DNA of 64,000 bases, taken from the NCBI RefSeq assembly GCF_900114385.1, contig NZ_FOSW01000004.1, positions 124,001 through 188,000 on the forward strand, read 5' to 3'. Below are positions 53,635 through 64,000 of the stretch, piece by piece. Source of the stretch: Geodermatophilus ruber (GTDB taxonomy: Bacteria > Actinomycetota > Actinomycetes > Mycobacteriales > Geodermatophilaceae). How positions within the stretch are numbered: the stretch's first letter is position 1; each line of letters begins with the position of its first letter. The notes below the pieces were generated by a model. That model was not told the DNA's origin. It was given only the letters and a program-made list of their open reading frames with translations, and made no database searches. A program made the position numbers and the translations under genes.

Positions 53635-54408
53635 CTACCTGCCGCGGCCGTTACCACCGCCGTTCCCGTTCCCGATCCCATTCCCATTGCCGTTGCTGTG
53701 GCCATTGCCGTGCCCGTTGCCGTCCGGGGTCTGCGGGGCGACCGACACCTGCTGCTCCTCGACGGGCTCGGGAGCCGGCGCGGGGACCGGCTCCGGCGCC
53801 GGGGCGGGCTGCGGCGCAGGGGCAGGAGCCGGCGCCTCGGGGGCCGGCTGCGCGTCACCCCGGCCGGCCCTGCGCTCGGCCTTGCGCGCCTCGTTGCGGG
53901 CATGGGCCTGTCGGCTGATCTCCCGGCCGTCGACGCCCCCGTCGCGGGCGTCCTCGCTCACCGTCGCGCCGAAGTTGTCCGGGTGCACCTTCTCGGCGCC
54001 CTCCTCGGTATCACCGCCGGCGACGTCGTCCGCACCCTCCTCGGTGCCACCGTCGGCCCCCTCGCCGCTCCCGGTTCCGTCGTCCACGCCGCTGCCGGCG
54101 CCGTCCCCGTCCGGCGGGGCCTCGCCGCTCTCCTCGGGCGCGGGCTCCTCGGCCGGCGTCTCCTCCCCGGCCTCGACGGCGTCGCCGGAGCCCGCCTCGA
54201 CCACCGGCTCCGCCGGGTCGCCCGAGTCGGGCAGGTCGACGCCGGCCACCGTCTCGACGACCCCGGCCACGGTGTCCTGCACGGGACCGGGGAGGACGTC
54301 CGCCGTGGCGGCACCGGTGAAGGCCACCAGGGCCACGCCCGCACCGGTCGCGGTCTTCGCGACGGCGCCGACGGAGAGGATCTTGGTGACGAAGGCGGGA
54401 AGGAGCAT
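53635..54408 (-). CDS. secreted or anchored Ala/Pro/Gly-rich low-complexity protein
   Basis: 257 residues. The N-terminal MLLPAFVTKILSVGAVAKTATGAGVALVAFTGAATA is a likely signal peptide. It is followed by LPGPVQDTVAGVVETVAGVDLP, acidic Gly/Glu-rich repeats (about 70-150), a basic ISRQAHARNEARKAERRAGRG segment, APAP repeats and a GNGHGNG-type tail. The type occurs in Actinobacteria but has no known function. AGGAGAG precedes ATG 54408. Confidence 0.72.
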   Translation of the reverse strand: MLLPAFVTKILSVGAVAKTATGAGVALVAFTGAATADVLPGPVQDTVAGVVETVAGVDLPDSGDPAEPVVEAGSGDAVEAGEETPAEEPAPEESGEAPPDGDGAGSGVDDGTGSGEGADGGTEEGADDVAGGDTEEGAEKVHPDNFGATVSEDARDGGVDGREISRQAHARNEARKAERRAGRGDAQPAPEAPAPAPAPQPAPAPEPVPAPAPEPVEEQQVSVAPQTPDGNGHGNGHSNGNGNGIGNGNGGGNGRGR

Positions 54409-54649
54409 GAGCCGTCTCTCCTGAGGTGTCGAAGGGCGGCGGAACTCCCCGCCTTCGCCTCTCAACGGCACGGACCAGCGCGGGCCTGACCGCATTCACC
54501 CGATCGGGGGCACGGGCTCCTGCAGCGACCGGCGGCATGCCGGGCGCGACCGCCTCACCTCCCGGCGGAGCCCGGGGGCCGGGCGTTAGGCTCGGCGCAA
54601 CCGGGCCATCGACGTGCGGTGGCCGGCACGTCCCTGGAGGTCGACGGCT

Positions 54650-55234
54650 GTGAACCGCGCACTGCGCGCCGCCACGATGGGTGTCCTGCTCCTCAGCCCG
54701 ATGGCGTTGACCGCCTGCAGCGCCGGGCAGGCCTCGCAGACCGTCGCCCAGAACCGGGACAAGGTCGGCGCCGAGGCACAGGCCGGCGACATCGTCCTGC
54801 GCCAGGTCCATCTCGCCTATCCCGACGAGGAACGCTACGAGGCCGGTGACGACGCCGAGCTGATCATGGCGATCAGCAACAGGGGCGACGAGGACGACAC
54901 CCTCGTCGGCATCGAGGGCGAGGGGTTCGACGGGGTCACGGTCACCGAGGACGCGGCCACCGCCTCCCCCGTGCCCGGGACGACGGGCGCCCCATCCGCC
55001 GGCTCGTCGGTCGACATCCCGGTGCCGGCCCGCGGGGTGGTCTACATCGGCCCGGACGGCGACTACTCCGTCGCGCTGACCGACCTCTCCGAGGACCTCA
55101 CCCCCGGGCAGGGCCTCGACCTGACCTTCACCTTCGAGAACGCCGGCGAGGTCACCGTCCGGGCCGTCGTCACCACCCCCGACGAGGAGCTGGAGCGCGG
55201 CAAGGCCTTCGATTTCGACGAGGAAGGCCACTGA
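54650..55234 (+). CDS. LpqE-like lipoprotein
   Basis: 194 residues. The lipoprotein signal (GVLLLSPMALTAC, Cys ~23) is followed by a single beta-rich domain (VLRQVHLAYPDEERYEAGDDAELIMAISNRGDEDDTLVGI.. to FTFENAGEVTVRAVV). Its position between carD and radA matches M. tuberculosis lpqE (Rv3584). The fold resembles PCu(A)C copper-chaperone proteins, but I see no Met/His copper site. GGAGG precedes GTG 54650; TAGGCT at 54587-54592 may be its -10. Confidence 0.82.
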   Translation: MNRALRAATMGVLLLSPMALTACSAGQASQTVAQNRDKVGAEAQAGDIVLRQVHLAYPDEERYEAGDDAELIMAISNRGDEDDTLVGIEGEGFDGVTVTEDAATASPVPGTTGAPSAGSSVDIPVPARGVVYIGPDGDYSVALTDLSEDLTPGQGLDLTFTFENAGEVTVRAVVTTPDEELERGKAFDFDEEGH

Positions 55235-55260
55235 TCCGGGGAACTGTCACCCGCGGCGGT

Positions 55261-55266
55261 TAGCGT
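55261..55266 (+). promoter_or_regulatory. -10-like hexamer TAGCGT, leaderless radA
   Basis: TAGCGT is followed by 6 nt and the GTG at 55273; no ribosome site is present. Confidence 0.5.
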
Positions 55267-55272
55267 CGTGAC

Positions 55273-56637
55273 GTGCCCTCCCCCGGTGTGAAGTCCCGCC
55301 CCGCCCACCGCTGCACCGAGTGCGGCTACGGCTCGGCCAAGTGGGTCGGGCGCTGCCCCGAGTGCCAGGCGTGGGGCACGCTGCAGGAGGTCGGCGTCCC
55401 GGCCTCCCCGCTGCGTGCCGTGGCCGCCGGCCCGGTCACCGCGCCGGCGGTCCCGATCGCGCAGGTGGAGCTGGCCGCGGCCCGCGCGGTGCCGACCGGG
55501 ATCCAGGAGTTCGACCGCGTCCTGGGTGGCGGCCTGGTGCCCGGCGCCGTCCTGCTGGTCGCCGGGGAGCCCGGCGTGGGCAAGTCGACCCTGCTCCTCG
55601 AGGTCGCCCACCGGGTGGCCGCCACCAACGGTCCGGCGCTCGTGGTCTCCGGGGAGGAGTCCGCTGCCCAGGTGCGTCTGCGGGCCGAGCGGATCGGCGC
55701 GCTGCACGAGAACCTCTACCTCGCCGCGGAGACCGAGCTGTCGGCCGTTCTCGCCCACGTCGAGGACGTCGCGCCGTCTCTGCTGGTGCTCGACAGCGTC
55801 CAGACGGTGCGCTCGCCCGCGGTGGAGGGCACCGACGGCGGCGCCACGCAGGTGCGGGCGGTGGCCAGTGCGCTGACCTCCGTCGCCAAGAGCCGCGGGA
55901 TGACGACCATCCTCGTCGGCCACGTCACCAAGGACGGCGCCATCGCCGGTCCCCGCACGCTCGAGCACCTCGTCGACGTGGTCGTCTCCTTCGACGGCGA
56001 GCGGCACTCCACCCTCCGCCTGATCCGTGCGATGAAGAACCGGTTCGGCCCGGCTGACGAGATCGGCTGCTTCGAGATCGGCGACTCCGGGGTCGTCGGC
56101 GTCCCCGATCCCTCGCACCTGTTCGTGTCCCGGCGCAGCGCACCGGTGCCCGGCAGCTGCGTCACGGTGACCCTGGAGGGCAGCCGCCCTCTGCTGGCCG
56201 AGGTGCAGGCCCTCGTCGCGGGCACCGGTGGGGGCGGTTCGCCGCGGCGGGCGGTGAGCGGCCTGGACTCCCAGCGCGTGGCGATGGTCAACGCGGTGGT
56301 CGAGCGACGCGGCCGGGTCAAGCTGGCCGATGCCGACGTCTTCGCCGCCTCCGTGGGCGGGGTGCGGATCGCCGAGCCGGCGGCCGACCTCGCGCTCGCG
56401 CTGGCGATCGCCTCCGCCGCCAAGGACGTCGCGCTGCCGCGCGGCCTGGTCGCGCTCGGCGAGGTGGGGCTGTCTGGGGAGATCCGCCGGGTCGGCGGCA
56501 CCGGCCGGCGGCTGGCCGAGGCCGCCCGGCAGGGCTACAAGGTGGCGCTGGTGCCCGAGGACGCCGGCAGCGCACCGCGAGGGATGCGGCTGGTGGAGGT
56601 GCCCGACCTGGGCGCCGCGTTCGCCCGCTTCTTCTGA
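55273..56637 (+). CDS. radA: DNA repair protein RadA (Sms)
   Basis: 454 residues: C4 zinc motif CTECGYGSAKWVGRCPEC (14-31), RecA-like ATPase with Walker A GEPGVGKST (about 97-105), the RadA-specific KNRFG motif (about 256-260) and a C-terminal Lon-like domain (about 310-454). It promotes branch migration in recombination. disA follows about 100 bp downstream, a conserved pairing. Confidence 0.97.
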   Translation: MPSPGVKSRPAHRCTECGYGSAKWVGRCPECQAWGTLQEVGVPASPLRAVAAGPVTAPAVPIAQVELAAARAVPTGIQEFDRVLGGGLVPGAVLLVAGEPGVGKSTLLLEVAHRVAATNGPALVVSGEESAAQVRLRAERIGALHENLYLAAETELSAVLAHVEDVAPSLLVLDSVQTVRSPAVEGTDGGATQVRAVASALTSVAKSRGMTTILVGHVTKDGAIAGPRTLEHLVDVVVSFDGERHSTLRLIRAMKNRFGPADEIGCFEIGDSGVVGVPDPSHLFVSRRSAPVPGSCVTVTLEGSRPLLAEVQALVAGTGGGGSPRRAVSGLDSQRVAMVNAVVERRGRVKLADADVFAASVGGVRIAEPAADLALALAIASAAKDVALPRGLVALGEVGLSGEIRRVGGTGRRLAEAARQGYKVALVPEDAGSAPRGMRLVEVPDLGAAFARFF

Positions 56638-56738
56638 CCTCCCGCTCCGGGGCGGTGGGGCAGGTCACCGAGCCCCGCCAGTACCGTTGAGGGGCACGTA
56701 GACTCAGCCGCCACAACATCGAAACGTCAGGAGCGCTC

Positions 56739-57824
56739 GTGCCCCCCGCCGTGGACTCCGAGGTCGCGCTCCGCGAACTGCTCGGCCGCATCGCTCCGGG
56801 GACCGCGCTGCGCGACGGGCTGGAGCGCATCCTGGCCGGGCGGACCGGCGCGCTGATCGTGCTGGGTTACGACCGCGTCGTCGAGTCCATCTGCACCGGC
56901 GGGTTCGCCCTCGACGTCGCGCTGTCGGCGACGCGGCTGCGCGAGCTGGCCAAGATGGACGGCGCGGTGATCGTCTCCTACGACGGTGCCCGGATCGTGC
57001 GGGCCGGCGTGCACCTGATGCCCGACCCGACGGTGCCCACCGAGGAGTCCGGCACCCGGCACCGCACCGCCGAGCGGGTGGCCATCCAGACCGGGTTCCC
57101 GGTCATCTCGGTCAGCCAGTCGATGCACATCATCAGCGTCTACGTCGCAGGCCGGCGCTACACCCTCGAGCACCCGACCACGATCCTGGCCCGGGCCAAC
57201 CAGGCGCTGGCCGCCCTGGAGCGGTACAAGCTGCGCCTGGACGAGGTCGCCAGCACGCTGTCCGCGCTGGAGATCGAGGACCTCGTGACCGTGCGCGACG
57301 CGATGAGCGTCAGCCAGCGGCTGGAGATGGTCCGGCGGATCGCCGACGAGATCGAGGGCTTCGTCGTCGAGCTGGGCACCGACGGCCGGCTGCTGGCCCT
57401 GCAGCTGGACGAGATGCTGGCCGGCGTCGAGGAGGACCGCGGGCTGCTGGTCCGCGACTACCTGCCCGGCGGCAGCCGCCGCCCCCGCACCATCGAGCAG
57501 GTCCTGACCGACCTGCGGGCGCTGTCGGCCACCGAGCTGCTCGACCTCTCCGCGGTCGCCCGCTGCTACGGGCTGCCCACGTCGGCCGACGCGCTGGACT
57601 CCCCGGTCAGCCCCCGCGGCTACCGGCTGCTGGCCCGGGTGCCCCGGCTGCCCGCCGGGATCATCGACCGGCTGGTCGACCACTTCGGCGGGCTCCAGAA
57701 GCTGCTGGCCGCCACCATCGAGGACCTCCTGGCCGTCGAGGGCGTCGGGGAGGCCCGTGCCCGCGGGATCCGCGAGGGCCTGTCGCGGCTGGCCGAGACG
57801 TCGATCCTCGACCGCTACAGCTGA
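56739..57824 (+). CDS. disA: diadenylate cyclase DisA
   Basis: 361 residues. The DAC domain has DGA (74-76, [14 protein letters not shown]) and the ATP-contacting TRHRTAER (106-113). A helical spine and HhH DNA-binding C-terminus (about 300-361, [22 protein letters not shown]) follow. It makes c-di-AMP from two ATP and pauses at branched DNA. AGGAG precedes GTG 56739; TAGACT at about 56699 is a possible -10. The KimA-like transporter at 41-43 kb is a plausible target. Confidence 0.97.
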   Translation: MPPAVDSEVALRELLGRIAPGTALRDGLERILAGRTGALIVLGYDRVVESICTGGFALDVALSATRLRELAKMDGAVIVSYDGARIVRAGVHLMPDPTVPTEESGTRHRTAERVAIQTGFPVISVSQSMHIISVYVAGRRYTLEHPTTILARANQALAALERYKLRLDEVASTLSALEIEDLVTVRDAMSVSQRLEMVRRIADEIEGFVVELGTDGRLLALQLDEMLAGVEEDRGLLVRDYLPGGSRRPRTIEQVLTDLRALSATELLDLSAVARCYGLPTSADALDSPVSPRGYRLLARVPRLPAGIIDRLVDHFGGLQKLLAATIEDLLAVEGVGEARARGIREGLSRLAETSILDRYS

Positions 57825-57885
57825 GGCCCCGTCCCGAGGCTCCTCCCGAGCCTGCGAGGGATGAGGAGGACGGGGTCCTTCTTCA
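57822..57885. repeat. stop-codon-anchored hairpin element, copy B
   Basis: Runs from the TGA of disA to the TGA of the convergent membrane-protein gene. Outer stem CCCCGTCC/GGACGGGG; core CGAGCCTGCGAGG; minus strand TGA-AGAAGGACCCC. Confidence 0.82.
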
Positions 57886-58569
57886 GACGACGCTGAAGCC
57901 GGCGTCCGGGCTGGTCTTGGTGTCGAGCCGGCCGCGCAGCAGGTAGTCCCCCGGGGGCAGCGGATTGCGGTCCGCGGCGCAGCCGGGCTCGCTGCTGAGC
58001 CCGCCCCACACCAGCGGGAACGCCACGCCCTCCCCCGGCCCCAGGGTGCGGGTGTCGTCACTGGACTCGGGGAAGCAGTCGTTGCTGCCCCACAGGCGGG
58101 TGCCCCCCAGGTCCAGCAGCACGATCTCCTGCAGCTCCTTGTCCAGCGCGCGCACGCAGGGCACCGGGGAGACGTTGGTGACCACCAGCTCGAAGGTCGG
58201 CTTGCCGCCCGCGGGTGCGCTCCCCGGCGTGCGCACCTCCAGGCCCACCATGTCATCGGTGCACGGCCCGCCGGGCTCGGGCGCGGGCGGGGCCGGCTCC
58301 GGTGCGGGGGCGGGCTCTTCGACCGGCTCCGGGGGCGGCGTGGGGGTCTGCACGCTGGCCAGGGACGGGACCACGCGCGCCAGGGCCGGCGGCCCGGCCG
58401 GCTCGGTGTTCTCCGGCGCCGCGGCGGCCGAGGACGTGTCGCTGTCGCCGCTCAGGGCCGCTACGGCCAGCCAGCCGCCCCCGCCGAGCAGGCTGACCAG
58501 GAGACCCAGCACCAGCAGCCGCCGTCGCCAGTACACGGCCGCGGGAAGAGGGCCGAGCGGGTGCAGCAC
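57883..58569 (-). CDS. membrane-anchored hypothetical protein (Rv3587c-like position)
   Basis: 228 residues. One N-terminal helix (about 15-38, RRLLVLGLLVSLLGGGGWLAVAAL), a Pro-rich spacer (about 65-100) and an extracytoplasmic beta-sandwich-like domain (GKPTFELVVTNVSPVPCVRAL...). Four cysteines may form two disulfides. The position beside disA and mutY matches M. tuberculosis Rv3587c. GTG at 58569 lies 7 nt after TACGGT. Confidence 0.8.
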   Translation of the reverse strand: MLHPLGPLPAAVYWRRRLLVLGLLVSLLGGGGWLAVAALSGDSDTSSAAAAPENTEPAGPPALARVVPSLASVQTPTPPPEPVEEPAPAPEPAPPAPEPGGPCTDDMVGLEVRTPGSAPAGGKPTFELVVTNVSPVPCVRALDKELQEIVLLDLGGTRLWGSNDCFPESSDDTRTLGPGEGVAFPLVWGGLSSEPGCAADRNPLPPGDYLLRGRLDTKTSPDAGFSVV

Positions 58570-58576
58570 GCCGAGA

Positions 58577-58582
58577 ACCGTA
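58577..58582 (-). promoter_or_regulatory. -10-like hexamer TACGGT, leaderless start
   Basis: The hexamer ends 7 nt before the GTG at 58569 on the minus strand. Confidence 0.45.
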
Positions 58583-58645
58583 GTCGGCGGCCCCGGACGG
58601 GCCGCACCGGCACGCCGACCTCGGCGGACGGCACACTGGATCCCC

Positions 58646-59548
58646 GTGGAGAGCCTTCCCGGAGCGGTCCGGACCCCGGCGCAGGAGCTCGGCGACACCC
58701 TGGTCGACTGGTTCGCCACGGCCGCGCGTGACCTGCCGTGGCGCCGTCCGGACGTGGACGCCTGGGCGGTCCTCGTCAGCGAGGTCATGCTGCAGCAGAC
58801 GCCCGTCTCGCGGGTCGAGCCCGCGTGGCGGGAGTGGATGGCCCGCTGGCCCACGCCGGCGTCGCTCGCGGCGGCCTCCCCCGCCGAGGTGATCCGGGCC
58901 TGGGGGAAGCTCGGCTACCCGCGGCGGGCCCTCCGGCTGCGCGAGGCGGCCGTGACCCTCACCGAGCGGCACGACGGGGCCGTCCCGGCCGACGTGGCGG
59001 CCCTGGAGGCCCTGCCGGGCATCGGCGTCTACACCGCGCGCGCCGTCGCCTGCTTCGGCCACGGGCAGCCTCAGCCGGTCGTGGACACCAACGTCCGGCG
59101 GGTGGTCGCCCGGCTTATCCACGGCCGCGCCGAGGCCGGGCCCGCGCGGGCCGCGGACCTCGCCGACGTCGCCCTGCTCGCCCCTCCCGAGCCGGCCCGG
59201 GCCGTCCGCTTCTCGGTGGCCGCCATGGAGCTGGGCGCGCTGGTCTGCACCGCGGGGACCCCACGGTGCGGCGCCTGCCCCGTCCGGGACCGGTGCGCCT
59301 GGCGGCTGGCCGGCTGCCCGCCGTACGAGGGCCCGCCGCGGCGGGTGCAGAAGTTCGCCGGCACCGACCGCCAGGTGCGCGGCCGGCTGCTCGACGTGCT
59401 GCGGGCCGCCTGCCACCCGGTGCCCGCGGCCGAGCTCGAGGCGGCGTGGGACGACGCCGTCCAGCGGTCCCGCTGCCTGGACTCCCTGCTCGTCGACGGC
59501 CTGGTCGAGCAGACCCCCGATGGACTGTTCACCCTTCCCCGGGGTTGA
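58646..59548 (+). CDS. mutY: A/G-specific adenine glycosylase
   Basis: 300 residues. LPWRRPDVDAWAVLVSEVMLQQTPVSRV holds the catalytic Glu. HhH GPD: LPGIGVYTARAVACFGHGQPQPVVDTNVRRV with the catalytic Asp. The 4Fe-4S motif C-x6-C-x2-C-x5-C lies in CTAGTPRCGACPVRDRC. It removes adenine opposite 8-oxoguanine. It lacks the MutT-like C-terminal domain of E. coli MutY, as is usual in short actinobacterial forms. GTG 58646 has CACACT 8 nt upstream. Confidence 0.93.
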   Translation: MESLPGAVRTPAQELGDTLVDWFATAARDLPWRRPDVDAWAVLVSEVMLQQTPVSRVEPAWREWMARWPTPASLAAASPAEVIRAWGKLGYPRRALRLREAAVTLTERHDGAVPADVAALEALPGIGVYTARAVACFGHGQPQPVVDTNVRRVVARLIHGRAEAGPARAADLADVALLAPPEPARAVRFSVAAMELGALVCTAGTPRCGACPVRDRCAWRLAGCPPYEGPPRRVQKFAGTDRQVRGRLLDVLRAACHPVPAAELEAAWDDAVQRSRCLDSLLVDGLVEQTPDGLFTLPRG

Positions 59549-59551
59549 CCC

Positions 59552-59764
59552 TCACGGGCGAGGGCGCCGCCGACGGGGACTGCTGAGGTCGCGGAAGGTC
59601 ATCAACCAGCCCGCCAGCGCCATGACCAGCGCACCCACGAGCAGCGCGGTCCGCAGCCAGCCGGGCAGGCCGCTCGACCAGACGAGCGTCGCGCCGACCA
59701 TCGCCGCGACGATCAGCAGCCCGCCGTAAACCGGCGTCCGCCGGGGGTGCTCACCCCGTGCCAT
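59552..59764 (-). CDS. small two-helix membrane protein
   Basis: 70 residues from ATG 59764 (MARGEHPRRTPVYGG), with GGAGAG eight bases upstream. Helices are LLIVAAMVGATLVWSSGL and TALLVGALVMALAGWLMTF, ending in RDLSSPRRRRPRP. It resembles a conserved actinobacterial small membrane family of unknown function. It is convergent with mutY, 3 bases apart. Confidence 0.78.
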   Translation of the reverse strand: MARGEHPRRTPVYGGLLIVAAMVGATLVWSSGLPGWLRTALLVGALVMALAGWLMTFRDLSSPRRRRPRP

Positions 59765-59789
59765 GCGACCACTCTCCACCAACGACGAA

Positions 59790-59823
59790 GGGGCCGCCCC
59801 CACCTGGCGGTGGGAGCGGCCCC
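59790..59823. terminator. terminator hairpin downstream of clpC
   Basis: GGGGCCGC (59790-59797) pairs with GCGGCCCC (59816-59823) and encloses CCCACC/GGTGGG. It is the second hairpin after clpC, following element C. Confidence 0.7.
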
Positions 59824-59829
59824 TGTCGC

Positions 59830-59887
59830 GGCCCCGTTCAGAGGCTCACCCCGAGCGTGCGAGGGGTGAGGGGAACGGGGTCCTATC

Positions 59888-59890
<3 letters not shown>
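59830..59890. repeat. stop-codon-anchored hairpin element, copy C
   Basis: Ends at the TGA of clpC (TGA-GATAGGACCCC on the minus strand). Outer stem CCCCGTTC/GAACGGGG; core CGAGCGTGCGAGG. Unlike copies A, B and D, its other end touches no stop codon. Confidence 0.78.
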
Positions 59891-62422
<2,532 letters not shown>

Positions 62423-62834
62423 CTGCTGCTTCTCCTTCGACCGGCTGGTCCGGCACTGCTCTTCCCTGGGGTGGGAAGGAGCACCCGACATCCGTCGGCG
62501 CGCTGGGCACCGGTCTTTTCACTGTAGTCGTGAACCACACCGCCCCGGCGTCGGACGACGGGGGGTTGTGGGTGCTGCCCCGTCCAACTGATACAGGGGG
62601 TGCAGGTGTTCCGTGTCGGATTTCGCCGACAGCGGACGGCCTCTGCGCCCGGTCCGGGCGCTGTCCTGTGCAACGCCGCCGAGGGCCGCCGTCATCCCCG
62701 CAGGTGATGGCGACGGAGCACCGATCCCGCCCAGCGCGAGCCCGGAACGACAGCGGCCCGGCCCCCTCCGCAGGAGGGAACCGGGCCGGCCGGACGCGCG
62801 CAGCGCGCCGGCGACGTCACGGGTGACGCAGACC
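62423..62834. promoter_or_regulatory. clpC upstream region with lsr2 terminator
   Basis: 412 bp without a gene. On the minus strand TACAGT (62521-62526) may be a clpC -10. The hairpin 62754-62788 (CGGCCCGG..CCCTCC/GGAGGG..CCGGGCCG) follows the lsr2 stop by about 46 nt and is its terminator. I could not find a convincing ClgR site. Confidence 0.5.
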
Positions 62835-63188
62835 TCAGTGCGCGGCCTCGTAGGCCTCCACCACGCTGGCCGGGATCCGCCCCCGGTCGCTGACCTGGTG
62901 GCCGTTCCGGCGAGCCCACTCGCGGATCGCGCCGGCCTGCTCGCGGTCCATCCGCCCACCGCCGCCGGTGGCCCGGGAGCGGCCGCCGCCGGAGCCGCGG
63001 CCGGAGCCCCGCCCGACCTTCCGCGCCGCCTGCACGTACCGCGAGAAGGCGTTGCGCAGATCCTGTGCGTTCTTCTCCGACAGGTCGATCTCGTAGTTCG
63101 TCCCGTCCAGCGAGAAGCTCACCGTCTCGTCGGCCGGGAGGTCCTCGTCGAGGTCGTCACTCAGGATCACCTGAACCTTGCGAGCCAT
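62835..63188 (-). CDS. lsr2: nucleoid-associated silencer Lsr2
   Basis: 117 residues: N-terminal dimerisation part ([45 protein letters not shown]), a Gly/Arg-rich linker unusually repetitive in [14 protein letters not shown] (about 62-80), and the C-terminal AT-minor-groove domain with [18 protein letters not shown] carrying the RGR motif. It bridges DNA and silences AT-rich genes. GGAG is 12 nt before ATG 63188. Confidence 0.97.
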   Translation of the reverse strand: MARKVQVILSDDLDEDLPADETVSFSLDGTNYEIDLSEKNAQDLRNAFSRYVQAARKVGRGSGRGSGGGRSRATGGGGRMDREQAGAIREWARRNGHQVSDRGRIPASVVEAYEAAH

Positions 63189-63282
63189 TCCGTTTCTCCA
63201 CTTCCCGCAGGGAACCCTGAACAGGGCGGTTCGCGCCCCGGAAGGGGCGACGACATTGTCACACCCAACCATAGGCCATTGC

Positions 63283-63299
63283 TCGGTCCAATTGACCGA
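63283..63299. promoter_or_regulatory. inverted repeat in lsr2 promoter region
   Basis: TCGGTC-CAATT-GACCGA, perfect 6-bp arms, in a locally AT-richer stretch. TATGGT at 63268-63273 (minus strand) is a possible -10, placing the repeat over the -35 region. Possible autoregulatory or repressor site. Confidence 0.4.
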
Positions 63300-63332
63300 A
63301 CACCCCGAAATTGGGGAACGGATCGGCGTCGT

Positions 63333-64000
63333 TCAGCTGGAAAGCGGGCGGACCAGCGGGAAGAGGATCGTCTCGCGGATTCCCAGCCCGGTGAGCGTCA
63401 TCATCAGCCGGTCCAGGCCCATACCCATGCCCCCCGTCGGCGGCATCCCGTACTCCAGCGCCTCGAGGAAGTCCTCGTCGAACGCCATCGCCTCGGGGTC
63501 GCCCGCCGCGGCCAGGGCGGCCTGCGCGGTGAACCGCTCCCGCTGCGCGACCGGGTCCACCAGCTCGGAGTAGGCGGTGGCCCGCTCCACCCCGGCGATG
63601 TAGAGGTCCCACTTCTCGGCCAGCCCGGGCGTCGAGCGGTGCGCGCGGGTCAGGGGCGAGGTGTCCAGCGGGTAGTCGATGACGAACGTCGGCGCCTGCA
63701 GCGTGGGCTGGACCAGCGCCTCGAACAGCTCCTCGACCACCTTGCCGGGGATCCAGGCCGGGTCCACCCCCACCCCGTGGCGCTCGGCGAGGGCCCGCAG
63801 CCGCGGCAGCGGCGTCTCCGGCGTGATCTCCTCGCCCACCGCCTCGGAGACCGCGGTGTAGAGCGGCACCTGCGGCCACTCACCGGACAGGTCGATCTCG
63901 GTGCCGTCGTTGTGCCGCGCGACGTGGTCGCCGAACAGCGCCTCGGAGGATTCCTGGATCAGTTCCCGGGTGAGGGTGGCCATCACCTGGTAGTCCGCAT
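63333..64000 (-). CDS. lysS: lysyl-tRNA synthetase, N-terminal part outside window
   Basis: C-terminal ~221 residues of class II LysRS; the frame is open to the right edge. Visible parts: YQVMATLTRELIQESSEALFG, the motif 2-distal TFVIDYPLDTSPLTRAHRSTPGLAEKWDLYIAGVERATAYSELVDPVAQRERF, and motif 3 PPTGGMGMGLDRLMMTLTG. Stop TGA at 63333-63335. Adjacent to lsr2 as in mycobacteria. Confidence 0.96.
   Translation of the reverse strand, partial: ADYQVMATLTRELIQESSEALFGDHVARHNDGTEIDLSGEWPQVPLYTAVSEAVGEEITPETPLPRLRALAERHGVGVDPAWIPGKVVEELFEALVQPTLQAPTFVIDYPLDTSPLTRAHRSTPGLAEKWDLYIAGVERATAYSELVDPVAQRERFTAQAALAAAGDPEAMAFDEDFLEALEYGMPPTGGMGMGLDRLMMTLTGLGIRETILFPLVRPLSS

Overview
The window is chromosomal DNA from a very GC-rich actinobacterium. 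The base composition, the many GTG starts, the gene families and the gene order all fit the Geodermatophilaceae (Blastococcus, Geodermatophilus, Modestobacter and relatives). I infer the family from general resemblance, not from a search. Two blocks match conserved actinobacterial order. The right end (lysS - lsr2 - clpC - mutY - membrane protein - disA - radA - lpqE-like lipoprotein - carD - ispD - ispF - cysS - rlmB) follows the Mycobacterium tuberculosis Rv3598c-Rv3579c order. The groEL and DUF3263/LytR_C pair recall the Rv0430-Rv0440 neighbourhood.

Layout. 0-3 kb: the end of an XPB-type helicase gene, then a second DEAD/DEAH helicase with a 20-bp perfect palindrome just before its start. 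3-8 kb: a large LuxR-type ATPase regulator, a small ORF and an MHS-family MFS transporter. 8-13 kb: small-molecule enzymes and DUF proteins, several probably read from leaderless mRNAs. 13-19.6 kb: a secreted FN3/chitobiase-like protein, a VOC protein, groEL under two tandem CIRCE operators, a cold-shock protein, and thrC behind a SAM-I riboswitch. 19.6-30.7 kb: a HAD phosphatase, an ABC-2 permease next to a secreted-hydrolase/ABC-ATPase fusion, a VirR-like LytR_C protein with DUF3263, a RarD transporter, a CBS protein, a Rieske lipoprotein, dodecin, an M28 peptidase and tRNA-Thr(UGU).

30.75-33.9 kb is a gene-poor stretch of lower coding quality. It holds a wrecked RibD/DHFR-family pseudogene, a few small conserved ORFs and unassignable remnants. 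33.9-38.6 kb: a MOSC protein, a HAD hydrolase, and a MatC-type carrier divergent from a FadR/GntR regulator followed by a TSUP permease. 38.9-45 kb is a potassium/stress cluster: KdpE, a shortened KdpD, a KimA-like K+ transporter, a membrane protein and a UspA protein. No kdpABC is present. The window also carries disA, whose product c-di-AMP controls KimA-type transporters in other bacteria. 45-48.5 kb: FetB-like permease, HtrA-type protease, DUF445 protein. 48.6-64 kb: the conserved housekeeping block.

Main non-coding observations. Four copies of a ~61-65-nt hairpin begin exactly at gene stop codons. An 85-nt quasi-palindrome separates groEL from its convergent neighbour. A recurrent TANNNT-like hexamer lies 6-7 nt before GTG/ATG starts that lack a Shine-Dalgarno sequence. 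The most unusual protein is the predicted extracytoplasmic S15-type hydrolase joined through one membrane helix to a cytoplasmic ABC ATPase, coupled to its permease by a 4-nt overlap.
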